Assembly: GCA_033060915.1 (NCBI GenBank)
Contig: CM065396.1
Span: forward strand, 8,943,001-9,007,000
From: Euryodendron excelsum
Taxonomy: Eukaryota; Streptophyta; Magnoliopsida; Ericales; Pentaphylacaceae
Direction of reading: 5' to 3'
DNA: 64,000 nucleotides
Shown: one piece after another, positions 11,667-22,180 of the stretch
Position numbering within the stretch: the stretch's first letter is position 1
How the letters are laid out: each line of letters begins with the position of its first letter
Made by a program: the position numbers and the translations under genes
Notes under the pieces: model-generated
What the model was told of the DNA's origin: nothing
What the model saw: the letters and a program-made list of their open reading frames with translations, nothing else
The model's database searches: none

Positions 11667-13070
11667 CTAAGAAGAGGTGTGCTCCTTTCCACTAGATCCT
11701 TCCAACTCATCTGTGCTAGAATCCTCTTCTGCAAATTTTGCTGCTGAAGGGAAGAGAGGCTGGTATTGGTCTCCAACTAACTTCTTCATATATTTACCCA
11801 TATGCTTGGTGGAAAAAGCAATATCATTGGCAACTTGTTCCCTTCTTTTGTTTCCTTCAGACACAAAGGCCTTGCTCAATTCCCTTACCTTCTTCTCAAC
11901 AAAGAATAACATAGTAGCCTCATTATCAATTTTCTTGTCTAACTTGGTGAACATTTCTTCTTGATGCCTCTTCAAATCTGTTACCATGCTCATCAAAATA
12001 GACATATCCACAGATTGACCACTTGGAATAATGCTCATTGGGAAGAGTTCCCTTGGAGCACTAGATGGGGCAGGTCTAGAGGGTTCACCACTCTCTAGTA
12101 TGGCACTTGAAGGTTCACCTCTTTCAGTGGATTCAATTCTAGGAGAGCCACTATCAATGTGTTTCTCCTTTTTAAGGGGCCAGGACTTGCTCTGTGGGTT
12201 GAAATGATAGCCCATTCTTGACAAAGTTTTCTAATTATACACATCAGAATTTGGATCAAGGTTTCTCTGCTTCTCACCCCTTAAATCCATGTTGAAGTGA
12301 TTGAAAACTTTGGTCAAGATAATCCCATAGGGTAGGCTAACTTTGGTTCTAGAAGCCTTGACAATGTGATCTAGAATGAATTCAGGCAAATCAATTTTGG
12401 TGTTAGTCAAATAAGCCCAAAGGAAAAATAATTCTCTTTCAGTGATGTAGTCAAACTTGCCACCTTTAAGAATGAGAATGTGACAGATAAAATGATGCAC
12501 CAATCTCAATTCCAAGGGCAACTCATTGGCCATGGGTTGGAATGAATCATCAATAATCTCCCTTTCCAATAGGGCAGACAATGCAGTTTTTCTACTTACA
12601 TCTTTCTTGTCTAATTGCCCACCACTAACAATCTTTAAAATTTGGCAAATCATTCTTTTAGTGAGTGTAATGGTTATTCCCTTCACATAACTAATCACAT
12701 TGATTACCCCATCTTCTTTTTCTACATGGGTATACAATTGTCCCACAATTTCAGGGTATACATCATCCTTTAACAGGGTGATAGATTTCCAACCAAGGGC
12801 TTCTAATTTAGGTTCAAAAGCAAACTTTCCATTTAAAATAACTCTAGAAGAGAAGATTTTCTCATACTTATCTCGGTTGGATTTCTTCTCAAAGTAGATG
12901 GTGTTGTCGAGAAATTCATCTTCCTCTTCCTTAATTTGCCTCCCTTTTCTCCTTTTTGAAAGCCTGGAAGACTCCCCTTTTGTCTTTCTTTTCGTTCGTC
13001 TTTTGGATTTGAGAGTCGGCTCTTTTAGGGTTTTCTTTCCCTTTTTCGGTAGAGCAGATTTTAGAGCCAT
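11667..13070 (-). pseudogene. Extra (envelope-position) ORF of Sirevirus-type element, one in-frame TAG
   Basis: Downstream of RNase H on the same strand as pol is a long frame starting with ATG at 13068-13070. It has 279 codons, one TAG (12231-12233), then continues in the same frame for about 187 more codons to 11667. The N-terminus is very basic (KRRTKRKTKGES), like a nuclear-localisation segment. The middle, about residues 60-260, resembles the plant-transposon protein domain often found as an extra protein in plant retroelements: the features are ILNGKFAFEP, a central GW, DVYPEIVGQLY and a YVKGI segment. The part after the stop is Ser/Glu/Pro-rich and then helical, with a possible coiled coil (DLKRHQEEMFTKLDKK). 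I see no signal peptide or clear membrane anchor, so a true envelope role is doubtful. The frame is far better kept than pol. The TAG may be a recent mutation or a readthrough site. Confidence 0.75.
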
Positions 13071-13233
13071 GGAAGGTTGAAAATGGTGGTTAAAGGAAGT
13101 TAGGAAAGCTTTAGGATGATCGAATATAGGTTATGTAAGGATTGAGAGAGAGTTTTTTGGTGGTTGGAAGTTGAGGTGACGGTTGATCATGAGAGAAATC
13201 AAAAGTTTTGAAATGATTCGAATAAAACAGGGG

Positions 13234-13241
13234 TTTTATAG
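13234..13241 (-). promoter_or_regulatory. TATA-like box upstream of the extra ORF
   Basis: CTATAAAA on the minus strand, about 165 bp upstream of the extra ORF's ATG and just downstream of a palindrome cluster. It may be an internal promoter, which I infer from the layout alone. Confidence 0.4.
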
Positions 13242-13264
13242 TTTTAGAGCAGTTTAGGCTAAAT

Positions 13265-13437
13265 GAGTTGACTCTCGGCTTAAAAGGGTCGACTCTTTTC
13301 AGCGATGAAAGCCTACTGAGCTCTTTGTTCAAACGAGTCGACTCTTTTGAGAAGAGGAGTTGACTCTTTTCAACAGAGGACTTTTGGGGCTAATTCCATA
13401 GTCTAGGGGTCGACTCATTGAAGGCATGAGTCGACTC
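13265..13437. promoter_or_regulatory. Internal GAGTCGACTC palindrome cluster upstream of the extra ORF
   Basis: Six copies of the LTR motif: perfect GAGTCGACTC at 13335 and 13428, near copies at 13265, 13286, 13357 and 13407. They lie between the end of pol and the extra ORF. The word, the following TTTT and the spacing to a TATA-like box mimic the LTR promoter at 9087-9530. Confidence 0.6.
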
Positions 13438-13584
13438 TTTTCCTCCAAAAATGTAGAGATGTGATTTTAAAAGTTATGAAATGCATCAAACAAGGTTATA
13501 ATCAATTTCAAACGTTCATATGCATTTATCAAACATATATAAACATCTAAGTATTCAAGATAAAGGATTGCTCATCCCCAGTTC

Positions 13585-14090
13585 TCACTTAATCATACAA
13601 AATCTATCTTCATTTAAAGGTTTAGTGAAGATATCAGCAAGTTGATGTTCAGTACTCACAAAATCAAGCAAGATATCACCTTTTTGCACATAATCATGTA
13701 TAAAATGATGTCTAATCCCAATGTGCTTTGTGCGAGAGTGTTGGATAGGATTTTTAGTTAGATTGATGGCATTTGTGTTATCACATCTAATCGGAATATG
13801 TTCAAATGTTAAACCAAAATCCCCTAGTTTATGTTTTATCCAAAGTACTTGTACACAACAACTTCCGGCTGCAATATACTCTGCCTTAACTGTGGAAAGG
13901 GCAACTGAGTTTTGTTTTGTACTAAACCATAAAACAAGCATATTTCCAAGAAATTGACAAAAGCCATTAGTATTCTTTCTATCAATCTTACTACCAGCAT
14001 AATCAGCATCTAAATAACCAATGAAGTTCAAAGATGTGTCTCTAGGATACCATAATCCAAGATTAGGTGTGTGCTTAAGGTATCTAAATA
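13585..14090 (-). pseudogene. copia RNase H domain
   Basis: The frame (13585-14031) is the RNase H of the polyprotein. The active-site pattern is intact to the eye: YLDADYAGS near its start, AEYIAAGSC in the middle and CDNTNAINLTKN after it, ending in the typical FTKPLNEDRF. RNase H removes the RNA strand after minus-strand DNA synthesis. A stop separates it from RT at about 14090. Confidence 0.9.
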
Positions 14091-14091
14091 T

Positions 14092-14960
14092 TCAATTAAC
14101 AACAACAATATGCAATTCCTTAGTATTAGATTGAAAGCGAGCACATAAGCATACACTAAATATAATATCAGGCCTACTAGCAATTAAGTAAAGCAATGAG
14201 ACTATCATGCTCCTATATAACTTAGTGTCTATAGAAATACATTTCTCATCACTGTCAAGCATTGTTGAAGTATTCATAGGGGTGCTCAATGGTTTTGCAT
14301 CTTCCAATCCAAACTTCTTGAGTAGATTTTTGAAGTTTTTAGCTTGGTTAATGAAAATTCCTTCCTTTGATTGTTTGATTTGAAGTCTAAGGAAGTAATT
14401 GAGCTCACCCATCATGCTTATATAAAACTCACCATGCATACACTTAGCAAATTCCTTACAAATTTTTTCATTAGTAGAGCCAAATATAATATCATCAACA
14501 TAAATTTGCACAAGTAACATATCATGATCTTTGACCTTTATAAAGAGAGTGGTATTAACTTTTCCTCTCATAAAATCATTTTCAGTCAAGAATTTACTTA
14601 GCCTTTCATACCAGGCTCTTGGGGCTTGCTTTAAACCATATAAGGCTTTAGTAAGTTTGAAAACATGATCTGGAAATAAAGGATTTTCAAAACCAGGAGG
14701 TTGCTCAACATACACCTCTTTAGATATAAAACCATTAAAAAATGCACTTTTCACATCCATTTGATAAAGTTTGAAATTCTTGAAACATGAAAATATAAGC
14801 AACACTCTAATAGCTTCTAATTTAGCTATAGGTGCATAGGTTTCATCAAAATAAATTCCTTCTTCTTGACTATAGCATTGAGCTACAAGTCTTGCCTTAT
14901 TTCTAACAACAGTTCCAGATTAATCCATCTTGTTTCTGAACACCCATTTGGTTCCAATTA
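14092..14960 (-). pseudogene. copia reverse transcriptase domain
   Basis: Reverse transcriptase of the copia polyprotein. Visible motifs are QMDVKSAFFNG, the PPGFE segment, ALYGLKQAPRAWYERL and the catalytic YVDDIIFGS, followed by the copia connection region (LSTPMNTS). It shares a reading frame with the segment at 14920-15705, broken by a stop at 14920-14922 and ending at a second stop at 14092. YVDD is unchanged, but the stops make it inactive. Confidence 0.92.
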
Positions 14961-16420
14961 CAAGATGATCTTTAGGTCTAGGAGCAAGATTCCAAACCTT
15001 ATTCCTTTCAAATTGGTTTAACTTTTCTTGCATGACCATAATCCATGATTCATCATTTTCAGCATCTTGAAAATATTTTGGTTCTATTTGTGAAAGAAAA
15101 GCAACATGATTACATACATTTTTAAGAGATGATCTTGTTCTTACCCCTTGTGATACATCACCTAGTATTTGCTTTATTGGATGGTTGTAGACAAATTTCC
15201 ATTCCTTCAGCAATCCTTCATTCTCATCTTGTTGGCTTGAAGTGTCATCTTGGTTTCCTTTTTCATGTGGTGGAGCTTTACTTTGAGTTGGATCGATGTT
15301 TAACATATCCAAGTTCTTCTCCACGTCATCTATATCATCATTCACAGCCTTTCTAAACAAAGAGTTTAGTTCATCAAAGGTAATATGAATGGATTCTTCA
15401 ATAACTAAGCTTTTCTTATTGTAAACTCCGTACGCCTTGCTATGTGAGAAATATCCTAGAAAGACAGCTTCATCAGATTTTGCATCAAATTTACTAAGAT
15501 TGTCCTTATTGTTATTCAACACAAAACATTTGCATCCAAAAGCTCTAAAATATGAAACATTTGGTTTCTTGTTTTTCCAAAGCTCATATGGGGTTTTATT
15601 TAAAAATTTTCTTACCAAAACTATGTTTAACACATTGCAAGTTGTGTTAACAATTTCAGCCCAAAAATATTTTGGCAAATTATTTTCATAAATTGTTCTC
15701 CCCATTTCTTTTAAAGTTCTATTTTTCCTCTCAACAACTCCATTTTGTTGAGGAGTTCTAGGTGCTAAAAAATTATGTTCAAAACAATTTTCATCACAAT
15801 ATGTTTCAAAAAGTTTGCAATCAAACTCACCACTATGGTAAATCCTAGTTGTTGTGATTGTAAATCATTTTTTATTTTGAACATTTTTGCAAAACTTATT
15901 GAAGAAAGCAATTGTTTCATCTTTGTGAGCTAGAAATAATGTTCATGTAAACCTTGAGTAATCATAAACAATGACAAGAGCATATTGTTAACCAGCTAAA
16001 CTTAAAGTTCTAGTTGGTCCAAACAAATCCATATGCAATAGTTGAAGTAGTCTAGAAGTAGAGAGCATGTTTTTGGATTTAAAAGAAACTCTAGTTTGCT
16101 TTCCCATTTGACATGCATCACAAGCTTTGTCTTTTTCAAAATTGAGTTTGGGAAAACCATTTACTAACTCATTTTTCAAAATTTTTGAAAGAATGCTCTT
16201 ACTAATATGACCAAGCCTTCTGTGCCACAACCAACTATCCTCTTTGTTCACAGCAGCAAGACATTTGATTTTTCAATAAAATAATTCATTTAAGTTGAAA
16301 GTGTAAATATTGCCTTGTCTAAGACCAATCAATATGATCTTGTTATCATTTATGTTTACTACATTACATTTTGAAGATTCAAATACTACTCTGCAACCTT
16401 TGTCGCACAATTGACTGATA
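14920..16420 (-). pseudogene. copia integrase with GAG-pre-integrase zinc finger
   Basis: On the minus strand, a pre-integrase HHCC finger comes first (WLWHRRLGHIS, then CDACQMGKQ; 15988-16251). The integrase core then starts with MDLFGP, carrying the first catalytic Asp. The usual SDHGGEF segment is replaced near 15830-15850 by a degraded IYHSGEF, so the second Asp is not seen. The PQQNGVVERKNRT segment with the catalytic Glu is well preserved near 15730. The integrase C-terminal region with FRAFGCKCFV follows and runs into the RT linker. Several stops and a frame change around 15706-15990 break it. Confidence 0.88.
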
Positions 16421-16497
16421 CTCAGCTAGTTGTGCTTAAGACTTTTAACAAGTAAAACATTCTTAATCGAGGTTGAAGACTTTTTACCAATACTACC
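16421..16497 (-). pseudogene. copia protease C-terminal part, downstream of the insertion
   Basis: This short stretch continues the protease/pre-integrase linker interrupted by the gypsy insertion at 16498. On the minus strand it reads toward LLVKSLKHN, a degraded form of the usual LLVPGLKHNLLS. Its other part is at 26987-27170. Confidence 0.7.
16493..16497. repeat. Target-site duplication CTACC, left copy (gypsy element)
   Basis: CTACC directly precedes the LTR start TGATGATG and matches 26987-26991. Confidence 0.92.
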
Positions 16498-17078
16498 TGA
16501 TGATGCAGCAATCTCGTGTTGGATTGCCCCAGGTCCGGGATGAACTGTTCCTTGGTCGGCCGGTGATCTCCTGCACTAAAACCCACCAGTGTGATGGGAG
16601 CCAATGGTCCTCCGGTGTACAAGTTAGATTCCAGGGGGTTCAAATGTTGGAGAGGGAAAAGTATTCAAGGTTGTCTGTTGCGTACCTCTAGAGGGGATGA
16701 ATTTTTCCCTCGTATGTTTGCGTGGTGGAGGTAGGCGGTCCTTCCACATGGCGGCTTCTAGTTGAAAGATCAGAACGGTGTCAGAGCACTTGAGAGGGCC
16801 ATCTTCACAGTCCAAGGTGGCGTGTGTCAGAGTGGTGTCAGGGGCGTGGCGATTATTGAAGATACACACCACATCCATGTCCCTGACGCAGGCCAGGGAG
16901 ACTGGTGTCAGAAATGGGCCCCCCGCAAACATGATCATACACCAACCCGATCAGAGGGCCGTTATGGGCGTCCCCTCGGATCAGGAAGTCAGTGGCCAAA
17001 AGGACTGGAGACCTGGTTGGGATGCGCCCAGGCAGCACGGGAAGGGCCTCCGATCTGGTCTGGAAATCCTTGTCACCA
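16498..17078 (-). repeat. 3' LTR of the gypsy element
   Basis: 581 bp from TGATGATGCAG to CTTGTCACCA on the plus strand. It aligns end to end with 26405-26986. Confidence 0.93.
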
Positions 17079-17092
17079 GATGCCCCCAATTC
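17079..17092 (-). other. Polypurine tract of gypsy element
   Basis: The minus strand reads GAATTGGGGGCATC directly before the 3' LTR. It is purine-rich but ends in two pyrimidines, so the exact primer limits are unclear. Confidence 0.6.
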
Positions 17093-17381
17093 ATTTGGCC
17101 GTCAACGTAGGGCCAGAGGAATTCCACAGGACAGCCCGATCACGAAATACGGAGCGTATTTATGGCGAGGACGGCGCAATAATGATGGGAGCTGTCGCAT
17201 CGCTTCGTGTGCCCCCACGGGGCGGCCGAGGAATGGTTGCTAGCAGCCAAAAAGACGCATCGTATCTTAGCTGTTGGCATCTCGTCATCGCAGGTCATTT
17301 GGGCCGTTGATTTTAAAGACATCGGGGGAGTTGAGGGAGGCAATTGTCCCCATTTTCCCCTAAGTTTTTTTTACCAAATAC

Positions 17382-17384
<3 letters not shown>

Positions 17385-17434
<50 letters not shown>
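17385..17434. repeat. (AG)n microsatellite
   Basis: About 25 AG units, in the likely promoter or 5' leader of the antisense gene that starts at 17751. GAGA tracts in plant promoters and leaders can bind BBR/BPC factors. Confidence 0.9.
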
Positions 17435-17438
<4 letters not shown>

Positions 17439-18746
17439 AAACTTACGTCACTATCCCTGGCGTCGTCTTCATTGTATCCGGCTAGTTGAGAGGGTGTTAT
17501 TCGTCGCGCAAAATCGCCGGCCTACATCGGAACTTATCGTCGGAGCTCCAAATCGTGGTAAGCCTTATTTCCTAGTTATATGTACTGGTTGGCTACCCGT
17601 TGCGTTTGGGTTTACGAAAAGAGGGAGGGAATCCCCAATCTTCTAGGGTTTGTCGATAGGCCAGAGTTTGTGAAGTCGGTATTCGAGGAAGTAGCCTCGC
17701 TTTTTAAACCCGTACTACTTAGGGTCGAAAACGAGAGGCAATTAGGCACCATGGTGAACCTAGAGCACGTGACTTCGGATTCTGAGAAAATGGACTGAAA
17801 TAGGTATGAGGTAGTTAGGCGTCAGGCCAGAGATAAGGTCTCCGTTAGCGGTTCTAGGGAATCTGTACAGGTTCTTGAGTCGGGCCAAGCAGAGGCCGCA
17901 GACTCTCGTGCCATTGAGGGGGGAGAGTCAGGAGAGTCAGAAGAGGATGATCCCGGGTACGAGGCCGTTGGGGTGTCCTCGATTCTCACCAAGGAGAAGG
18001 TGGGGGCCCTGCAAGCTGCATATCAGATCCCACGGGGTTTGAAACTTAAGATCCCAAAAAAGGACGATTGGGCCTGCTCGGCCAGGGAGGGCGAGATCAC
18101 GGTGTATGAGGGCGCGTTGGCTGGTGGCCTTCGGTTGCCCTTTCCCCAGTCTATCTGGAGGATTTTATAATGGCTCCGTCTGTCCCCAGGGTAGATACAG
18201 CCGAATGGTTGGAGGATCCTGCTTGGCTGCTCTGTCCTCTGGCAGATTGTCCATAAAAGAGACATCATGCCAGAGGAATTTCTGTTTTGCGACCAGCCAG
18301 CAGAGAGGGGCACGGGCTGGTGGTACTTCTCGGGCAGGTCGAAGAAGTATAACCCAATCGACGAGCTTAATTCCTCGGTCAAGAACTGGAAGGACCGGTT
18401 CTTTTTCATCAGTGGAGACGGATGGGAGTTTCAACCCTGGGAGACCGACTTCTCTACTCGGGTCCCCAGGCAATGGGGTTATCCGAGCAAGAAGGGTACG
18501 TTCTTTCTCTACCGAACTCGGTTTCCTTTCCTTTTTGCTTTCAAGTGTCGGTGTCCTGACCTAGGTTGCCTTGGGTGTCAAGTCGGGGCAAGCCCAAAAT
18601 ATCTAAGGAGGTGAGAGTAACCATAAGGAAGGTCCAGCAACATGATGTCAGTAGTCACAAAGACTTGGTCACTGCTGAGAGCTTGTCGAACTACTTGCTA
18701 GGTCCTGAGCCTACCAGAGAAGCCTTAGCTGCTGAACGTGAGAGGA

Positions 18747-18810
18747 GTGAGTGTTTAGTTATTTTTAGAGCTTCCCAATGCCACCCAACTAACATCTGCT
18801 CTACTTGTAG
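18747..18810 (+). other. Predicted intron in antisense gene
   Basis: 64 bp from GTGAGTG to CTTGTAG. Removing it joins two open segments in the same frame, while reading through it meets a stop shortly after. Confidence 0.65.
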
Positions 18811-19265
18811 TTGGCACAGTTGTCATTGACAGTTTGGCCGCTGTTACTCCCTCTCAGACGGTTACTCCCGCGCAAGATCAGACTGCCGACAAGATGAGTT
18901 TTAACATCGCTTTTTTGAGAAAGCAGAAAGCTGGGGGATCTGAGCCCGAGCCGAAGCGGTTGAAGGATACTGAGACAGAGCCAACCAGGAAGGATGCGGT
19001 CCCGGTCAGAGTGCCCGAGACGAGGACGATCGATCCGCCTCGCGTTCAGCCACCTACTCCACAGACCGAGAGGAGGCGTAGTACAGTCACTACCGCCGAG
19101 GAACAAGCAAGGGCCGAGGCCATCCCCTCATCCAGGAATGTTTTCGAGAGCCCAGAGGAAGCATGGGCGAGGGCTGCAGTTGCCATGAAGGACGTCGACC
19201 TTCATAAGGTCGAGAAGCACAACAACAATCGCCTGGTGAAAGGCATGAACCACGATCTCCTCAGG

Positions 19266-19334
19266 GTATGTGCTTAATACTTGGTCTTTTCTTTCCTATT
19301 TGCTCGTTCCATCCTAACATGTGGCCTTCGCCAG
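19266..19334 (+). other. Predicted intron in antisense gene
   Basis: 69 bp from GTATGTG to TTCGCCAG. Both sides are in the same frame at codon boundaries, and the unspliced frame stops inside it. Confidence 0.7.
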
Positions 19335-20189
19335 TCTGTCGCCAGGAACATCAAGATGGGCCATCGCCTGGCAGGCCTGGAAAAGGCTTTCAACCACGAG
19401 AAGAGTAACTGTGCTGCCCTACTAGCCGAACTGAATGGAATGAAAGAGGAGATCACGGCGGCTCGGGCAGCGAAGGACGAGGTCACCGTTGTTCGGGCAG
19501 AGAGCAATTCGGCACTGGCGGCCCTGAAGAAGGCCCAGGACGAGTGCAAAAAGCTCGATGCCACTACCAGTAAGCTCGTGTTGGGTCTTTCGGCCGAGCA
19601 GACTAAACAGCAGGAGCTGGAGAAGGAGAAGGCGGCCTTGAAGGAGAGGCTCGCACAGGTGAAGAGTGAAGCAGTGGAGGAGTTCCGAGAGGGGGACGAC
19701 TTTCAGGCCCTATTGGCACCGACTTTCCTCCAGGGGTTCGAGCATGCCATGAGTCAGGCTTCGAGGAAGTTCCCTAGTCTGGACTTCTCCATGCTTGAGC
19801 CTTCTGAAGAGGCTCCCCCAAGCAGCAAGGGGGCCACGACAAAAGCTCCTGCTTCTACTCCTGAGATGGGCCCTGAGCTTCAAACCGGTGCTGAGGGAGG
19901 GCCTCCTACTAAGTTTGAGTTTGCTGCTAAGGGCATCTAGTAGGAACCTCAGCCTTCCTCGGAGGAAGCTCAACAGAAGGGCAATGGGAAGAACGGAGGG
20001 GTGACTGAAGAGCCGGCTCGGACTTAAGTTGCCTCCTCTTTTGTAACCTTTTTTTTTTTGCTATACTCCTCTTTTCATCAATGAAATAGATTCGTCTTCA
20101 TATACCCTGTGTCTGCTATGTTTATTGAATGCTTGCAAGTATTAACGAGGACCTGATCGGCAATTATAACCGAATAGATCAATTAACTG

Positions 20190-20860
20190 GATTTGCTCGG
20201 CCCTTGGCCGGGCAGACTTAATTTCTATTGCATTGCCAATCAAAGGCCACCGTCTCTGCTTGGCTCTCGGCCAAAGCCTTCTGGATCTGCTCGGCACTTG
20301 GCTGAGCAGAATATTCCTGTGCCATTGCCAATCAAGGCTCTAGCCCTGCTCGGAACTTGGCCGAGCAGATTCTTTATGTGCCACTGCCACTTAGGGTCTT
20401 GGCTCTGCCCGGCGCTTGGCCGAGCAGATTCTTTCTATGCCATTGCCAACAAGGGCCCTCTGGCTCTGCTCGGCACTTGGCGGAGTAGATTCTTTCTGTG
20501 CCATTGCCAATTAAGGCCCTCTGGCTCTGCTCGGCACTTGACCGAGCAGATTCTTTCTGTGCCATTGTCAATTAAGGCCCTCTGCCTCTGCTCGGCACTT
20601 GGCCGAGCAGATTCTTTCTATGCCATTGTCAATTAAGGCCTTCTGGCTCTACTCAGCACTTGGCCGAGCTGATTCTTTCTGTGCCATTGCCAATTAAGGC
20701 CTTCTGGCTCTGCTCGGCACTTGGCCAAGCAGATTCTTTCTGTGCCATTGCCAATTAAGGCCCTCTGCCTCTGCTCGGCACTTGGCCGGGCAGATTCTTT
20801 TTGTGCCATTACCATTAAAGGCCCTCTGGCTCTGCTCAGCACTTGGCCAAGCAGATTCAA
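20190..20860. repeat. 61-bp tandem repeat array with hairpin units
   Basis: About eleven units, with starts spaced 61 bp apart (for example 20405, 20466, 20527, 20588). Each unit has an inverted repeat, CTGCTCGGC and GCCGAGCAG around a 5-base loop, then a T-rich segment and CATTGCCAATTAAGG. The array lies between the antisense gene and integrase. Tandem repeats in the variable 3' region of Tat and Ogre elements are a known source of satellite DNA. The leftmost units are the most diverged. Confidence 0.9.
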
Positions 20861-20963
20861 TGTTGATTCCATGCAAGTAGATAAATTCAAGGTCAATACA
20901 CGTAGACAATTTGCTGAACAGTCGCTTTTATTGATATTCTTGAGAGGTACAAATGGGAGCCTT

Positions 20964-22180
20964 TCAAGAGTAGTATTTCCTTAGGTGTTCGGCGTGCCAC
21001 GGGTGCGGAAGCTCCTTGCCCTCTGAGTTCTTCAGCCTATACGTCCCCTTCCTTGTACTGCTGATAACCTGATAGGGTCCTTCCCAATTGGGTCCGAGCT
21101 TGCCTTCTCTGGGGTCTTTGGTAGACTGGTTTACTCTCTGCAAGACAAGGTCCCTGGTCGCGAAGTCTTTTGGTCGAACTCTGGAGTTATGGTACTGGCA
21201 CATCTTTTGCTGGTAGGACGCCACTCATGACCGTTTGTAGCCTTCTCTCCTCCAACAGGTCCAAGTTCACATTTATGGCCTTGCCGTTGGTCGCAGGGTC
21301 GAACTGCACCGTTCTGGGACTGGGGAGTCCTATCTTTACTGGGATCACGTCTTCCATGCTGAAGGTAAGCGAGAATGGCATCTGACTAGTGGACACTCTC
21401 TCCGTCGTTCTGTAAGCCCAGAGGATATTGTGGAGCTCTTCTACCCACAAGCTTTTGGCCTTCTCCAGCTTCGTCTTAAGGATCTTTAAAAGGGACATGT
21501 TGGTGACTTCGACCTGGCCGTTCGCCTAAGGGTGCTCGGGGGACGAAGCATGATGGCTTATCCCTAGGTCAGTGCACAATTTGTTGAACTATCTGCCTCT
21601 AAACTGCTTCCCGTTGTCTGTGATGATGGCCTTAGGGATTCCGAACCTGTACACGATATTCTGTCACAAAAACTTCTTCATTTTATCCTTGGTAATTGTC
21701 GGTAGGGCCTCTGCCTCCGCCCACTTTGTGAAGTAGTCGATCGCCACCACAGCAAATTTCGTTTGCCCTTTGCCGAGCGGCAACGGACCCATAATGTTGA
21801 TCCCCCACTTGGCAAAGGGCCAGGGAGTCTGGATTGGAGTCAGCTCTTGAGAGGGCGGTCTCGGGATGTTAGCGAACCGTTGGCACTTGTCACATTTCTT
21901 TACGAATTTCTTGGCATCTCTCTCCATGGTGGGCCAGTAATAGGTCATTCGCAATATCTTCTTGGTGAGGGACCGACCACCAGAGTGGTTCCCGCAGACC
22001 CCGTCGTGGGCCTCCCACATTATGTAGTCCGCTTCTTCCTCATTGGCGCAACGAAGCAGCGGCATGGTGTGCCCTCTCTTGTACAGTATCCCGCCTTGTA
22101 TGAGGTACCTACTTGACCGGTATTGAATCCGTCTCACCTCATTCTGGTCCTCAAGCAAGGTTCCCTTCTCCAAGTAATTT
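20964..22180 (-). pseudogene. gypsy integrase
   Basis: The N-terminal HHCC finger is at about 21880-22080 (HDGVCGNHSGGR, then CDKCQRF). The core follows with an AIDYFTKWAEAEAL segment and IITDNGKQF, which holds the second catalytic Asp. The NGQVEV segment with the catalytic Glu lies near 21510-21530, and the usual Gln of the HPQANGQ motif is a TAG. The C-terminal part (20964-21498) shows LWAYRTTERVSTSQMPFSL and a basic tail with LGPNWEGPYQV, as in gypsy integrases. Stops near 21530, 21590 and 21661 break the frame. It ends about 100 bp before the tandem array. Confidence 0.9.

Larger units (their letters stand above)
17751..19940 (+). pseudogene. Antisense spliced gene of Tat element, putative gypsy-type transposon (transposase_28-like) protein
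   Basis: A gene on the opposite strand to pol, between the 3' LTR and integrase. Exon 1 starts at ATG 17751. An acidic N-terminus is followed by a domain with YQIPRGLKLKIP, then IQPNGWRILLGC and GWWYFSGRSKK, ending near 18495. This pattern resembles the family called putative gypsy-type transposon (transposase_28). Exon 2 is about 18565-18746 and exon 3 is 18811-19265, basic and Pro-rich. Exon 4 (19335-19940) has a long coiled coil and a Pro/Ser-rich tail. Introns at 18747-18810 and 19266-19334 have GT-AG ends and keep frame. The intron near 18496-18564 also has GT-AG ends but does not join in frame. Stops at 17796-17798, 18168-18170 and about 18192 disable it. Function is unknown. Confidence 0.75.

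Noticed and set aside
16762..17310. 182-codon ORF across the gypsy 3' LTR
   Set aside because: It runs through the LTR end, PPT and leader. No known domain is visible and the other LTR does not preserve it.
20193..20909. ORFs of repeated peptides on both strands over the 61-bp array
   Set aside because: Both strands are open because the repeat lacks stops. There is no sign of a real start, and the unit length is not a multiple of three.
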